From assembly GCA_000697335.1 (NCBI GenBank), contig JNEM01013468.1, positions 1 to 39,573 of the forward strand: a stretch of DNA of 39,573 bases, read 5' to 3'. This DNA is from Conidiobolus incongruus B7586. Taxonomy: Eukaryota > Entomophthoromycota > Entomophthoromycetes > Entomophthorales > Conidiobolaceae. The notes beneath the pieces are model-generated. The model saw nothing but the letters and a program-made list of their open reading frames with translations. It was not told the DNA's origin and searched no databases. Both the position numbers and the translations under genes were made by a program. Of this stretch, positions 1 through 11,111 are shown one piece after another; positions within the stretch are counted from its first letter, which is position 1; the number at the start of each line of letters is the position of its first letter.

Positions 1-1855
1 CAATACTACTTCACTTCCCAATACTGTTCAATCTGACAACAACTTTTCTTCAATCCAAAAATTGGATCTAAATTCAATCATCATATCACATCAATCCCTT
101 TCAAACTCCTTGAGAAAAAATCAAATTCAATCCTGTTGTCTTGTTTTTATTTCTCCCTCCTTAAATAACATCCAAGCTCACTCCTTGGATGTTACAACCT
201 TACCACTTGACCACCCAATGTCTTCTTTAGTCAATTCCTATCAAGATATATTCAAACCAAGAGATTCTTTACCCCCTGAAAGAGAAGTCAAACACAAGAT
301 CAAACTACTCCCTGGATCTCAACCTTATCACTGTCCCATTTATCACATGTCCACAGAAGAAAATAAAACTCTGAAAGAAACCTTATCTCAACTCATTGAT
401 AAGAGTTTCATCTGTCCCTCAACCTCACCCTGGGGTTCTCCCATCCTCTTTGTCAAGAAGAAAGATGGTGGACTACGTTTTTGTGTAGACTTCCAAGCTT
501 TGAACAAAATGACCATCAAAGACAGAACGCCGTTACCAAATCTTTCTGAATTACGTGACCGAATTTTAGGATCTAAATTCTTTACAAAACTTGACAGGCG
601 CGATGGTTATTATAACATTGCCATGGACTCCAACTCAATTCCATTAACCACTTTTAATACTCGTTTCGGCCATTACGAATTCACTGTCCTACCTTTTGGG
701 TTATGCAACACACCCGCTACATTCACAAGACTCATGAATTCTCTTTTCTTTGAATCACAAGACGTTTTCGTCATATCATACCTTGATGATATCTTGATAT
801 TTTCTAAAACATTTGAAGACCATCTCAAACATGTCCAACACGTCTTTGACATTTTTAGTAAACACAATCTCTCCACCACACAACATCAAAGTTCAGATGG
901 ACAATCAGAAAGAACAATTCGTGTATTGAAAGAAGCCCTCAGATCATACCTTGATTATAACATGACAAATTGGATTGATAACTTACCTTTATTAGAATTT
1001 ACCATCAATGATTCAGTCAACTCTTCCACAGGAATGACACCATTCTATCTAAACTATGGTCAACACCCTAACTCCATCAATATTATACCACCTCCTACAA
1101 ATACTTCTGCTAGTGTTGATGACTTCACCACTCACATTAATTCTTTATTATCTATTGCCAAAGAAAAGATCCTTAAAGCCCAAGACAAGCAAGCTTACTA
1201 TCATGACAAGAAATCCTTACCTTTCCCAAACCTTCCACCTGGCTCACTAGTCCTATTAAGTTCCAAAGACATCAATCTACCCTAACATTCAGGCCATCCA
1301 ACTGAAAAATTACTACCTAAATGGTTAGGTCCTTATTTTATCAAGAACAAAGGTCCCAATCCTGATACATATGAACTTTATCTACCACCTGACTTGAAAA
1401 TACATCTAGTCTTCCATGTAGATGTCCTTAAACCATACAAAGATCCCACTAAGGACTTCCCGTCAAGAGAAACTTATTCTAGACCCCCACCTATTAACTC
1501 TGATGACTCAGGTAATTATTATATAGTAGATAAAATTCTTAACCACAGAAAACACCATAACAAAGACCAATACCTTGTCTAATGGCTTGGATACCCATTA
1601 AGTAAAGCCACTTGGGAAGATGAAGCTAATATCTCTCATACACTTGCCTACTCTAACTTTAAATCCAAAAGATCCTCTCGAAAAGAGACTTTGCCACGTT
1701 ATAGCAAAGTCTGAGGGGAGTGTCACATATCTACCCAATTAGTCCATATATATTTACCTTTAATATCAGTTTACCCATAATTTATCTCTTATTCTACTTT
1801 CCCTTAAATTGATCCATTCTTATCCCAATATCAAAAAGGGGGAAATACAACAGGG

Positions 1856-1913
1856 ATCTATCTATCTATTCATTCATCCATTTATCCAACTATCTATCTA
1901 TCTATCTATCTAA
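1856..1913. repeat. (ATCT)n-type microsatellite inside the LTR
   Basis: A run of ATCT, ATTC and ATCC tetranucleotides that is imperfect in the middle and cleanest at both ends. It lies inside the 3' LTR and is probably replication slippage in an already pyrimidine-rich LTR segment. Confidence 0.85.
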
Positions 1914-2014
1914 AGGAAACTAACTCCAAGTTTTTGTCAAGAACTTCCAATAAAACTCTATATAACTACATCCTAATCCTATAACTTATCCACACTCCAA
2001 CTTAATTCAATACA

Positions 2015-2043
2015 ATTATCCTAGTTTCCAGCACTAGGATAAT
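2015..2043. repeat. Perfect 10-bp inverted repeat with 9-nt loop
   Basis: ATTATCCTAG at 2015-2024 is answered by CTAGGATAAT at 2034-2043 around the loop TTTCCAGCA. Its position near the presumed end of the LTR fits either an RNA hairpin near the retroelement transcript end or a palindromic host target site. No function is shown by the sequence. Confidence 0.7.
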
Positions 2044-2046
2044 ACA

Positions 2047-3282
2047 ATTAACCTATATTAGATATATTCTTTAATAATCTTCATTTTCACACTGTATTAT
2101 AATGAAAATTATTTACAAAAAGTGTTTATGCTTTGATAAAATAGTATTCCTAACATCATGAGGTTATTCAGTATAAAAATAATTTTCAACTACATCAATT
2201 ATATATATATATATATATATATATATCATTTTATATTAAATTAAAAATGATTTGCCAAACGGTTTTTATTTTTTGAAATTAAATTTGAGAAGTTTATGTT
2301 ATATAAGATAATATTGTAATATATAATTATATTAATCACTGAATCTATCTTTCGAGTCCAATACTCTTATATCCTATATTTATCATTGAATTGGAAGTTT
2401 GATAGATAGCATTGACCTGTAAGAATAAATAAATAATAAAAGCCTTTATAGGATAATAATATATTGTATTTATTAAAGATAAGGTAATTAATATAATATT
2501 ATTCTTTGACATAAATTCATATTGGGATATACATATACAGGAACCAAATATAGATGATGTAATAGTAGTCGATATTAGCTCAAATCAAGAGATAGGAAGT
2601 TTGAGTGAGTTAAAGTGATGATGAACAAAAATTTTATCACAATGGGAGGAATATAGAAGTATTGTAAGAAAGTAAGTAAAGGAAACTACAAAAATCTAAT
2701 AAATGCTTTAAATATTATGTTTAGCATGTATAACTGTATATTTAGACTACCCGATTGTTGCATAAATTCTTAATATGTTTTTTATAACCAATTGACTAAA
2801 ACTAATAATTTTGCTAATATATAAATTTGAAAGAGTAAAAATTACTTACAGTATAGAAGGAATGCTTTAAATTTAACCTTAGTTTGTATCGATACTGTTT
2901 AATTGATTTATTTTATTAGTATATAAATATCAATTATTTTAGTCAGGATTTAATATAGTTTTTTATATTCTACCTATAATATCAATCAGAAAACTCAAAA
3001 ATATTTTTCTCTATATATATATTCGAAATTATTCCAATGTAAATCATATAATCAAAACATAAAATATATTTGAAAAGTTTATTTCATCACTGATCTTTGT
3101 CATTAATATTTTTATTATTGGTATATAATAATAAGAATTATAAACTTTATGTTCGTTCATATAAAAGCTTAGTAAATATCTTGACAGCTATTATATAGAA
3201 AATTATTCCTAAGAAAATATTTATTATATAATTAAATATACATCATAATTATTAATTTGAAAATGGATTTTAAATTATTCCA
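2047..3282. other. AT-rich spacer, no gene seen
   Basis: Spacer between the retroelement fossil and the 3' end of the minus-strand hydrolase gene. It holds a (TA)n microsatellite at about 2199-2226 and no ORF with recognisable coding character. I see no further repeat or RNA gene. Confidence 0.7.
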
Positions 3283-4722
3283 TTATTTTGTTGTGGCGAA
3301 TGGTAAAGATAAATGGTATTCAGGAATATAAGGAACTAATTTATGGTCTAGAAGATGTTCAAACATAAATCCGTCCTTGCCAGCTTCCGTTTGATTATTT
3401 TCAAATGTTAAATTAATAGGATTTGTAAGTTGTAATTTATAAAATTCGCCAAGGTCTTCCTGATTTTGAGAAAAACATTGCTTTAAGAAATTTGACATTC
3501 TTGCAAATACATATTGCGATTGAGGTCTGAAGACTGTAAGTAAGATATGAGGCATACACTCATAAACATGGAGTGTTACGTTTGGTAATCGGGATAATAC
3601 CTTATCATTTTTAGAATGGGAATTAATTTTTTGTGCGTAGAGAACGGAATCATCTCTAATTCTTTCCCCACCACCAACTATGAGTAAATGAGGAGATAAG
3701 CCATCAAAACTTGTATTATATAATGGGCTTATTATTGGATGATTTAAAAATTCAGCACGAGTTAAGGCGTGACCCTGTTCCAAGATTCTCTTTTTGAGAT
3801 TTGAGCTACAAACCCTAAAAGCATAATTTGTCGCAAAGTCACTAGTTGGACCTGTACACTTTTCTCCAGGGCGGACAATAGGTAAATTGCCCATTGTGTC
3901 TTGATTAGCATTCGAAATATGACTTGGCAAACTATTGGTTAAATCGAGATATGGTGATATTAAAATAGTTCCAGCTAATTTAGGCATCCCAAGATCGCGC
4001 AAGATATGATTAATACCAGCAGTGAAGTTTGCACCAGCACTATCACCTGCGATTGCAATTTGGTTGAAATTAAAACCCATTCCACACATCTTTGAATCTT
4101 CGTTATTTTCACTTGTTAAATATAATATAGTTGCCAAAATATCTTCTAATTGGCATGGAGGAGAATACTCAGGAGAAAGGCGATAGTTGACACCAAGACA
4201 TAGGCAATCAGATTCGAGTACAACTTGGCTCATATCACCTCGATAAAGGCCGAATTTACCCACACAAAAGCCTCCTCCGTGAATATATATCAGTACATTC
4301 GAGCTGCTATTTAATTCCTTCCCTTTTGGAACTAGCCATTCGACTTCCAAAGGCGCAGCAAGATCCCAACTCATATCGGGAGTTACCCAAAGATCATAGT
4401 CCGACGATTTTCCCAAGTATTGTTTCATCAGCTGCTGACTCTTCAGTCTAAACATATAGGGAATTTGATACTTTAGCAATTGAACATCATCTGGAATTGG
4501 TTGAGCTCTCCTTTCGCACATCATCCTCTTCTCTTCCAAACTCACATAATAAGGCAAACTCAAAATACTTCGAAGTCCATAAATTAATAAATTTTGATAA
4601 AAATCTAACTTTGGTATTAGTTTAGCATCCATCAGTATCATGGAAGCTGCATAATTTAAAATCTGGATAGAAAGCTTTATAACGCAATAAATATTAATGA
4701 TAACTTTGACAAAAGTATTCAT
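3283..4722 (-). CDS. Membrane-anchored HSL-type alpha/beta hydrolase, paralog 1
   Basis: A 479-residue serine hydrolase of the hormone-sensitive lipase/arylacetamide deacetylase group (Abhydrolase_3 fold). A hydrophobic N-terminal segment (residues about 6-31) should act as a signal anchor, putting the enzyme on the ER or another membrane. HGGGF at 148-152 is the oxyanion-hole motif and GDSAG at 226-230 gives nucleophile Ser228. The block GGGERIRDDS puts Glu353 where the family usually has the catalytic Asp, and MPH gives His392. The conserved CLGVNYRLSPEY block lies at 175-186. A C-terminal extension of about 80 residues (FEHLLDHKLV near 454-463) is shared with the paralogs. In this copy the motif after the nucleophile reads GDSAGA rather than GDSAGG, and MPHILL replaces the MPHCF/MTHCF seen in the others. 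The gene is intronless and opposite in orientation to its three paralogs. Substrate unknown; ester, acylglycerol or sterol-ester hydrolysis is inferred from family only. Confidence 0.9.
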   Translation of the reverse strand: MNTFVKVIINIYCVIKLSIQILNYAASMILMDAKLIPKLDFYQNLLIYGLRSILSLPYYVSLEEKRMMCERRAQPIPDDVQLLKYQIPYMFRLKSQQLMKQYLGKSSDYDLWVTPDMSWDLAAPLEVEWLVPKGKELNSSSNVLIYIHGGGFCVGKFGLYRGDMSQVVLESDCLCLGVNYRLSPEYSPPCQLEDILATILYLTSENNEDSKMCGMGFNFNQIAIAGDSAGANFTAGINHILRDLGMPKLAGTILISPYLDLTNSLPSHISNANQDTMGNLPIVRPGEKCTGPTSDFATNYAFRVCSSNLKKRILEQGHALTRAEFLNHPIISPLYNTSFDGLSPHLLIVGGGERIRDDSVLYAQKINSHSKNDKVLSRLPNVTLHVYECMPHILLTVFRPQSQYVFARMSNFLKQCFSQNQEDLGEFYKLQLTNPINLTFENNQTEAGKDGFMFEHLLDHKLVPYIPEYHLSLPFATTK

Positions 4723-7700
4723 TTTGGAAAAATATTTTTTATAAATTTTAAAAATCTTTTTGTCTTTTTATATCTGAATTAATATAAAAAAATTTTTTTC
4801 TCATAGATATTATTAAAGATAAATGCATCATATTTTACTCCAATATATGCTATTTTCAACAAGATTTTTTATGATTAAAAAATTGATCAGATTGCAAAAT
4901 GAAAACATCAAACTTTGATAAAACTATGATATATTCTTTGATTAAAAAAACGCATATAAATATTTACTAAATATTCTATTATTTATCAATTATATTTAAT
5001 AAATGATATTGATATTAATTATAATATTTCTGACGAATAAATATTAATAATAATGTAACATATTATTCATTATTTGATATAGTATATTGATAACTGAGAG
5101 ATCGATAAATTTTTTCAATATATTTATCAAAATCCACAATTTAAAACAGTATGTTAAATGAAGTTCTCAAATCAAGTCTTAAGCAATTAAAATTTTGTTT
5201 AATGTTGAATTATAAAGACTATTTGGGTCGAATGCGAACCAATTGTCACATTTTTGGATCAATTTGACTCATTACAATTTGTCCAATTGTTAGATGTTAG
5301 AGCTGGTACAAATTAATCTCTTGGAATTAACAGTTAAATAGTTATAACAACCGATTGATATGTAGTTATTGAAATTAGGACTGAAAGATTATAAAATTTA
5401 TTTTTATATATAATATTATATAATAAATTATAGATTTTTATAAATTTATTTTTCTGATGGAAATAATTATCAATTAATTAATCAAAGCTGGTTATTTAAA
5501 TCATAGAAAATTTTGAATGAAATTATCGCAGTCAATTCAAATAATGTTAAATCAATAGTTAATGAGAATGGATAATAAATTATTGATTGATTTTGGTAAT
5601 TTATGCTAAATATAATATTGTGTTATAATAATAACTTTAATGTTTTATTTTTTATATGGTATATAATATATAAATTGATAGTTATATTGAAAATATAATA
5701 TGATAGTAATTTTTCACTTTTCAATGATATATCCTGAAGCGAAATCTAACATATTTGCAATAATTATATTTTGATTTGGTATTTGGTGAAAAATGATATT
5801 TTTTCAATTAAATATATAATATTCGTATTATTAAATATTTCCAACCAAACCGCTTACAAATTTATCCTTTAGGATAATATGTTATACCAAAACCTTCAGT
5901 TGGAAGTTATTGGTTTAGAACTTTGGAGTATTTGGGATGTATTCCATTATTAACTATTGGCCAAGACCGTAAATAAACAAATATTTTTTCCTTGAAATCT
6001 GACTAATCAGGTAATTTTGGTCCACATCTGTGGATTTAAATATATCTTAATTCCGTTTTCAGGAACATTTTATATTAATTTATATCCTTTTAAATTATGG
6101 TGATATTGGTTTAAAATCAATATAGCATTACAGTATGTATTGTTTCATTATGTCAAATATTCAAGGTTGTTACTAATAGAAAAAATCAAACTAAAAAATT
6201 TTGATATACAACCAAATTTTAAAAGTTATTGTGAATTTTATTATTAAGATTAATAGGGAAAATTTAAATTTGTGATATTATATTACCCGTATATTAATAA
6301 AAATTTTAAGTGGGTAAATAGCTGAATTAAAATGAACAATTTCCACTCATTTTGGTTAGATCATATTTTTTAATTAAATAATTCAGACTATTAAATTTAA
6401 CTAATATAGATATCAGGTTAATATCAGAATCGCTACCTGTTTTAATAAATTAAGCCTAATACAATTTTCTCAATATAATATTCTAATATATTTTTATATT
6501 TATACCTAAAAAATTTTGATCTTGCTAATAATCAGTTTATGGATGTAGGAGCGTTAATCAATTACTATAATTAAAGATCTCAATAACCAAAGAGTTAAGT
6601 GGTGATACAATTTGGTTGAACATTTGAATCATTTTGGCTATAATATAGTAATAAATTCACCAAGTCTAAGGTGATAATCTGTAAGCATAATATAATTAGC
6701 TTTAGTTGGGCAATGTTTATTAAGCGAAAGATAAGCTATTGTAGAATTACATGATGGTGAGCTCATTTTAGTCAATATCAATGTTAAAATATCAGCATTA
6801 ATTGAAAGCCATATTGAGATCTGATATTAAACTTGTGAACATATTTTAACATTATAAATTGAGTTGAAATACCTGAAATTAAGTATTATTCTCTCTATTT
6901 AGAAAATTATTTATAAATATATAATGGAATATTCACTTAAATTGATAAATTTGATATCAAATGATGTTAAGATTATTGAAATTGGTTCATTTAATAATTG
7001 TAATCCTACACTGTTGAGAGCATTCAATTGGTAGATGTTTGTATGCTCAAGGATCTAATTTTATCATGATAAATTATATTATGAGAAAGTATTTTATAAT
7101 GATGCACTGAAATTGTAAAATAAATGGATTTTATATCAATGTTAGATACTTGAATATATAAATACAGAGTTGATAGTAACTTAAGTAGATTAATGTTATA
7201 TATAATATAAAATTGATCTAATACATTGGTCATTAAATATATAAACAATATAATCAAGGAATATTTATCTTTAATCATAACCAAAATGATAAACTTGTTC
7301 CTAATCTGGATTGACTAAAAAGAAAATATTTTATCAATTGTAAAAAGTGCATTTTTTGGTAATAAATTCATATTATAGCTGAATAAAGTGCAATTATTTT
7401 GATGTTATTAATATTTTAGAAATTTCCAACAATGATAAACAAAGTATTATAAATATGCAATGAATTCTATTTAAATTTAACCAGTTTATTCAGATTTTAA
7501 CTTGGATTAAATAAATCAATAGTTTAACAAAATTTAAATTTATAAGTTTCTCAAAATCCAAACATATGATATTTTACTTTGATAAATGAAGTAATCTAAG
7601 TTGATAATATCATTTCAGATTTTTTATAGTCTATTTAACATTTTTATTCTGTCCATATTCAATATAAAAAAATTTAAAAGTTATATTATATAAACAATTA

Positions 7701-8381
7701 CCATTGACATATGACTAATAAACAATACACCATTTGAACTAAAAAAATTGCAAATTAGAATTGTTTATTTATACATATTCCATTGATTTTATATAATCGA
7801 AATAAATCTTCATTGATAAAAAATTTTAAGCTACTATATAATGTAAATTTTTTCATTACCTTATTTAATATATTAATTATATTCTCATCTTTACATTATT
7901 ATATGAATAATCAAAATAAAAATATAAATTAAATATCTTGGAAAATGTTTTATCACTACTAAAATTGTCATATAAAATACTAATTATTTGTGAAATAAGA
8001 TCAATTACAATACAATTTAAAGATTCTTAATATATATTATGATATATTCGATATTTTTTATATGCGAAAATTTTAAAATTATTAGTTAATTATTATTACT
8101 ATATCATCTATAATTTGTATCTATCATATTTTTTTATCAGATCTAAATTTTGAATTTGATAATTTATCTATAGATATTCAATATAGCGTATATATTTTGT
8201 TTTTATATCACAAATAACTGGATTTATAAGGATTATATAAATTATTTAGTATATATGAATCAAACTAATAATATAAAAGATTAAATAAAGTGGTAATGTA
8301 AATTAATAACATATTTATATTCATGAGAATATTATTATGATATTCATATAATTACTTAATATTCCCATACAATCAAAGAAT
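4723..8381. other. Long AT-rich desert upstream of hydrolase 1
   Basis: About 3.7 kb without a convincing gene. The stretch adjoining 4722 must carry the promoter of the minus-strand hydrolase, but no clear TATA or initiator stands out. A slightly less AT-rich patch lies at about 5220-5330. A minus-strand open stretch at 7024-7284 has composition like random AT-rich spacer and I do not accept it as a gene. Confidence 0.65.
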
Positions 8382-9618
8382 TGGGAAATTTTTTAATTTC
8401 TGATTTTTCAAACAGATTATTAGTTTCTAATAATAAAATATATACAAAACAAATAAAAAATAAATAGTTTTAAACTATATATATATATATATAATTTTTT
8501 GATTAAAAAATTAAATTTTTAAAATTTATTATTTAATTTAATTATATTTAAATAATGATCATTAAAAGTATTTTTAATATAAATAAAACTTAACCATAAA
8601 CCTTTTAAAATTATTTAAAATTTATCAATAGTTTTTAGTAATATGGTATTATTAAATTTAATTATTTATTATTTGGTAAATCATTTTGATATTAAAAGAG
8701 AAATTATATAAAAACTACCAAGATTTAAAAAACTAATTTTAACTATTAGTTTTTAATTATTAATAGAGATAAAAATATTTTAAAAGATATTTTTTTATTT
8801 TAGTTAAAAAATTATTAAAATATTTTAATATTAGTTATATAAGTATTTTATATATATTATAGTTTAAATTAATATCAATATATAAAAATTTAAATTAAAT
8901 ATCTTATAAATTAACTAAAGCTCAAAAAAATTAAAATAGCTATTATTAAACAAAACTTATTAAGATATATTTAAAAACCAAAGCTTTTATAATAAAATAT
9001 TATATGTGATTAATTTTAAATCTTTTAATATATTATTTTACTAAAATATTATTCAAATTATTAGATTAAGTTAAAATAATCTTTTTTATAAATTTTTTTA
9101 AATAAATAATTTATTAATAAATAAATATTAATTATTATAATAAATAATAATAGAATATGCTATTCTTATTTAATTTTAGAAAAAATATCAATTAATAATT
9201 AACTTGATATTATTTTTTAAATAGAATTATCTTTAATTAATATTTTTAATATAATATAAGAAAGCCTATTGTTTTCTATAATATTGTTAAAATATAAAAA
9301 ATTTTTAATTAAAAATAACTGGAAAAAACTATTATATCTAATATATTCTTTAGACTATAACCCATATAATTATAATTATTTTAAATAATTAAAAAATTAG
9401 CTGATAAGAAAGAAAATTTCTATAGAAAAATTTAATTAATTTATAAAACATTAAGTTTTAATTATTAGTAAAAAAATTATTTTTCAAGTATTAAAACTTT
9501 ATTAAAAATATAACAAAAAGTTATTAAAAATATAAGAAATTATTAAATTAAAATTATATATTTATTATTATATTATATATATTAAAATATTTATTTTTTC
9601 AATTATAAAAAATTCCTA
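8382..9618 (+). mobile_element. Decayed mariner (DD34D-family) DNA transposon, copy A
   Basis: About 1.24 kb bounded by short imperfect inverted ends: GGGAAATTTTTT on the left, and AAAAAATTCC on the right, which reads GGAATTTTTT on the other strand. It is colinear with the copies at 13421-14680 and 38249-39557. Shared landmarks in order are the TTTCAAACA block after the left end, an internal (TA)n run followed by a near-palindrome AATTTTTTGATTAAAAAATT, and a 3' region matching the transposase tail. Scattered transposase words survive, for example NNWKK and DYNP, but the reading frame is riddled with stops. This is the most AT-shifted of the three copies and therefore probably the oldest. A TA target duplication is plausible but cannot be told apart from the surrounding sequence. 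Confidence 0.75.
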
Positions 9619-10328
9619 TTATTTAAATTACAAAGTAATACTTTCCATATTATTATTTTAATAATATAATTATAATATTATTTGGGAATTAATATATATT
9701 ATCAATCTATTTTTATATTTTATTATTTTGAAATTATAATTAATATATTAAAATTATTACTTTATCAATTAAGGTGAATGAATATAGCTATAATATAAGA
9801 TATCATAAATTATTTTTAATATAATTTTGATTTTTGGTAATGATTCAAATAAGTTTTTATTGATTTAAAATTTAATTAATTCTAGCAATCCAAAAATGGA
9901 AAACGCCATACCTACCTTTAATTATTGCCTTGACCTTTGAAAATTAATAATAATCATTTAAATAATTCAGTATCAAATATAACGTATATTAATTTATTAT
10001 TCATATAAAGACTTAGTATTGATATTAAATATTTGGCTAATTTCTGTTATTGAAATATAATATTTCTCATTATAGGAAATTGGAATATTACAAAATCTCA
10101 GTATTTGATGACATATAAGTAAAATCTTTGATTACAATTCAATAGAAATGATTTATAAAAAATTTTACAAATACAAATATATATTCATCAAGTCAAAATA
10201 AAATCATGAACAAAATTGAGTATATCATTACCGCTTTTGGTTATTAAAAGAGTGTTTTAACAATTGTAATTAATACTTATTTATATTGATGAAATTTATA
10301 CACACAATAATTCAACAAAAATTACAAG

Positions 10329-10343
10329 ATTGTGGGGGAAATA
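10329..10343 (+). promoter_or_regulatory. Candidate upstream element GATTGTGGGG(G)AAAT, copy 1
   Basis: A G-rich word in an otherwise extremely AT-rich spacer, about 770 bp upstream of hydrolase 2. A near-identical word lies about 700 bp upstream of hydrolase 3. In both places it is preceded, within about 100 bp, by an ATTACCG word and a CAATT...GTAATT pair. It could be a transcription-factor site or only a remnant of the segment that was duplicated with the gene. The role is inferred. Confidence 0.35.
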
Positions 10344-10736
10344 TTACATATAAATTAAGTTTTGTTTTGATTTTAAATTTTAATAACAATAATTATTAGA
10401 GAAATCTGAATTTTATACAAATAATAAAAAAATATTTTTGAAAAAAATGATGATATTATAGAGTGATCCTTATTCTATAATGAATATTCAAAATAATAAA
10501 AAATTTTTAATTTCAAAATTATTATATTTATATATTTATACTCTTTAAAAAAGATTATAAATTAATTCTGATTTATTCCAAATTTGGTTTAAATTGATAC
10601 ATCCAATTAATGACAAGTATTTTATTTATAACCAAATGCAGATTAACTATAAACAAGCAATTTGATTATTTAAAGATCAACTTATAGCAGACTAATGAAA
10701 TTAAATCAGTCTTGTGATACCATATTAACGTGAGTA

Positions 10737-10804
10737 CGATCAATAGTAAAGAATTATACAGTACCCATAAAATCGATCGGAATACAAATTTAAGTCACCG
10801 ATCG
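10737..10804. promoter_or_regulatory. Cluster of CGATC words upstream of hydrolase 2
   Basis: CGATCA at 10737-10742 and the full palindrome CGATCG at 10774-10779 and 10799-10804 sit 308 to 375 bp before the start codon of hydrolase 2. The last one lies inside CACCGATC (10796-10803), a word found again at 21291-21298 upstream of hydrolase 4. Repeated palindromes at 25-bp spacing suggest a dimeric regulator site, but nothing shows binding. Confidence 0.3.
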
Positions 10805-11111
10805 TTAAATTATTATATTAAATTTAACAACAATCAAGGTTGGATGATTGACCTGATATTTGATTATATCTAATAATATTATTATATTGTTTTTTATTGT
10901 ATAGTGGGGTATATGTATATAATAACATCAGATAACTATACTCTAAACAAATATATAATATTGTTAGGGTTAATAAATTGAAATGTTAATTTTCTTAGAA
11001 TATTTATCATAATTAGTTAATTAGAATATATTACAGGTTATTTGAAATTATAAATAAGTCTAAAATTTTATTTAATATAAACTTAATTCATTACAATATA
11101 TAGCTATTAAA

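Larger units (their letters stand above)
1..2046 (+). mobile_element. Ty3/gypsy chromodomain retrotransposon fossil, 3' part
   Basis: Fossil of a Metaviridae (Ty3/gypsy, chromovirus-type) LTR element that runs off the left edge of the window. Recognisable parts, in order, are reverse transcriptase (with the YLDDILIFSK active-site block near 780-810), a C-terminal integrase region, a chromodomain-like tail near 1500-1640, a purine-rich tract just before 1721 (GTCTGAGGGGAG) and a 3' LTR beginning TGTCACAT at 1721. The right end of the LTR is not certain; about 2046 is my estimate from the change in composition. The element is broken, with several breaks, and not all of the usual Pol domains can be recognised. 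It is much richer in C and less AT-biased than the spacer to its right, which suggests it is younger than the mariner copies in this window. Confidence 0.88.
1721..2046 (+). repeat. 3' LTR of the Ty3/gypsy fossil (right end approximate)
   Basis: It starts with TGTCACAT directly after a polypurine tract, the usual junction of internal region and 3' LTR in Ty3/gypsy elements. It contains an ATCT-rich tetranucleotide stretch at 1856-1913 and an AATAAA-like polyadenylation signal near 1950. The right boundary is inferred, because the 5' LTR and target-site duplication lie outside the window. A perfect inverted repeat (see separate entry) lies close to the supposed end. Confidence 0.65.
9619..11111. 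other. Spacer upstream of hydrolase 2 with candidate regulatory sites
   Basis: No gene is seen. Two features stand out against the AT background. The word GATTGTGGGGGAAAT at 10329-10343 recurs, one G shorter, upstream of hydrolase 3. A cluster of CGATC words lies at 10737-10742, 10774-10779 and 10799-10804. Both are listed separately. The rest is featureless AT-rich DNA. Confidence 0.65.

Noticed and set aside
2199-2226. (TA)n run as a mariner remnant
   Set aside because: None of the flanking mariner landmarks is present, so it is treated as a plain microsatellite.
7024-7284. Minus-strand 86-codon open frame
   Set aside because: Composition is that of the AT-rich desert, with Ile, Tyr, Leu and Asn in excess, no motif and no gene context. 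Frames of this length are expected by chance in AT-rich DNA when stops happen to be spaced out.
4723-11111. CRISPR array, rRNA gene or centromere-like satellite in the deserts
   Set aside because: No regularly spaced repeat, rRNA core sequence or higher-order tandem unit was visible; the deserts look like plain AT-rich DNA plus mariner.
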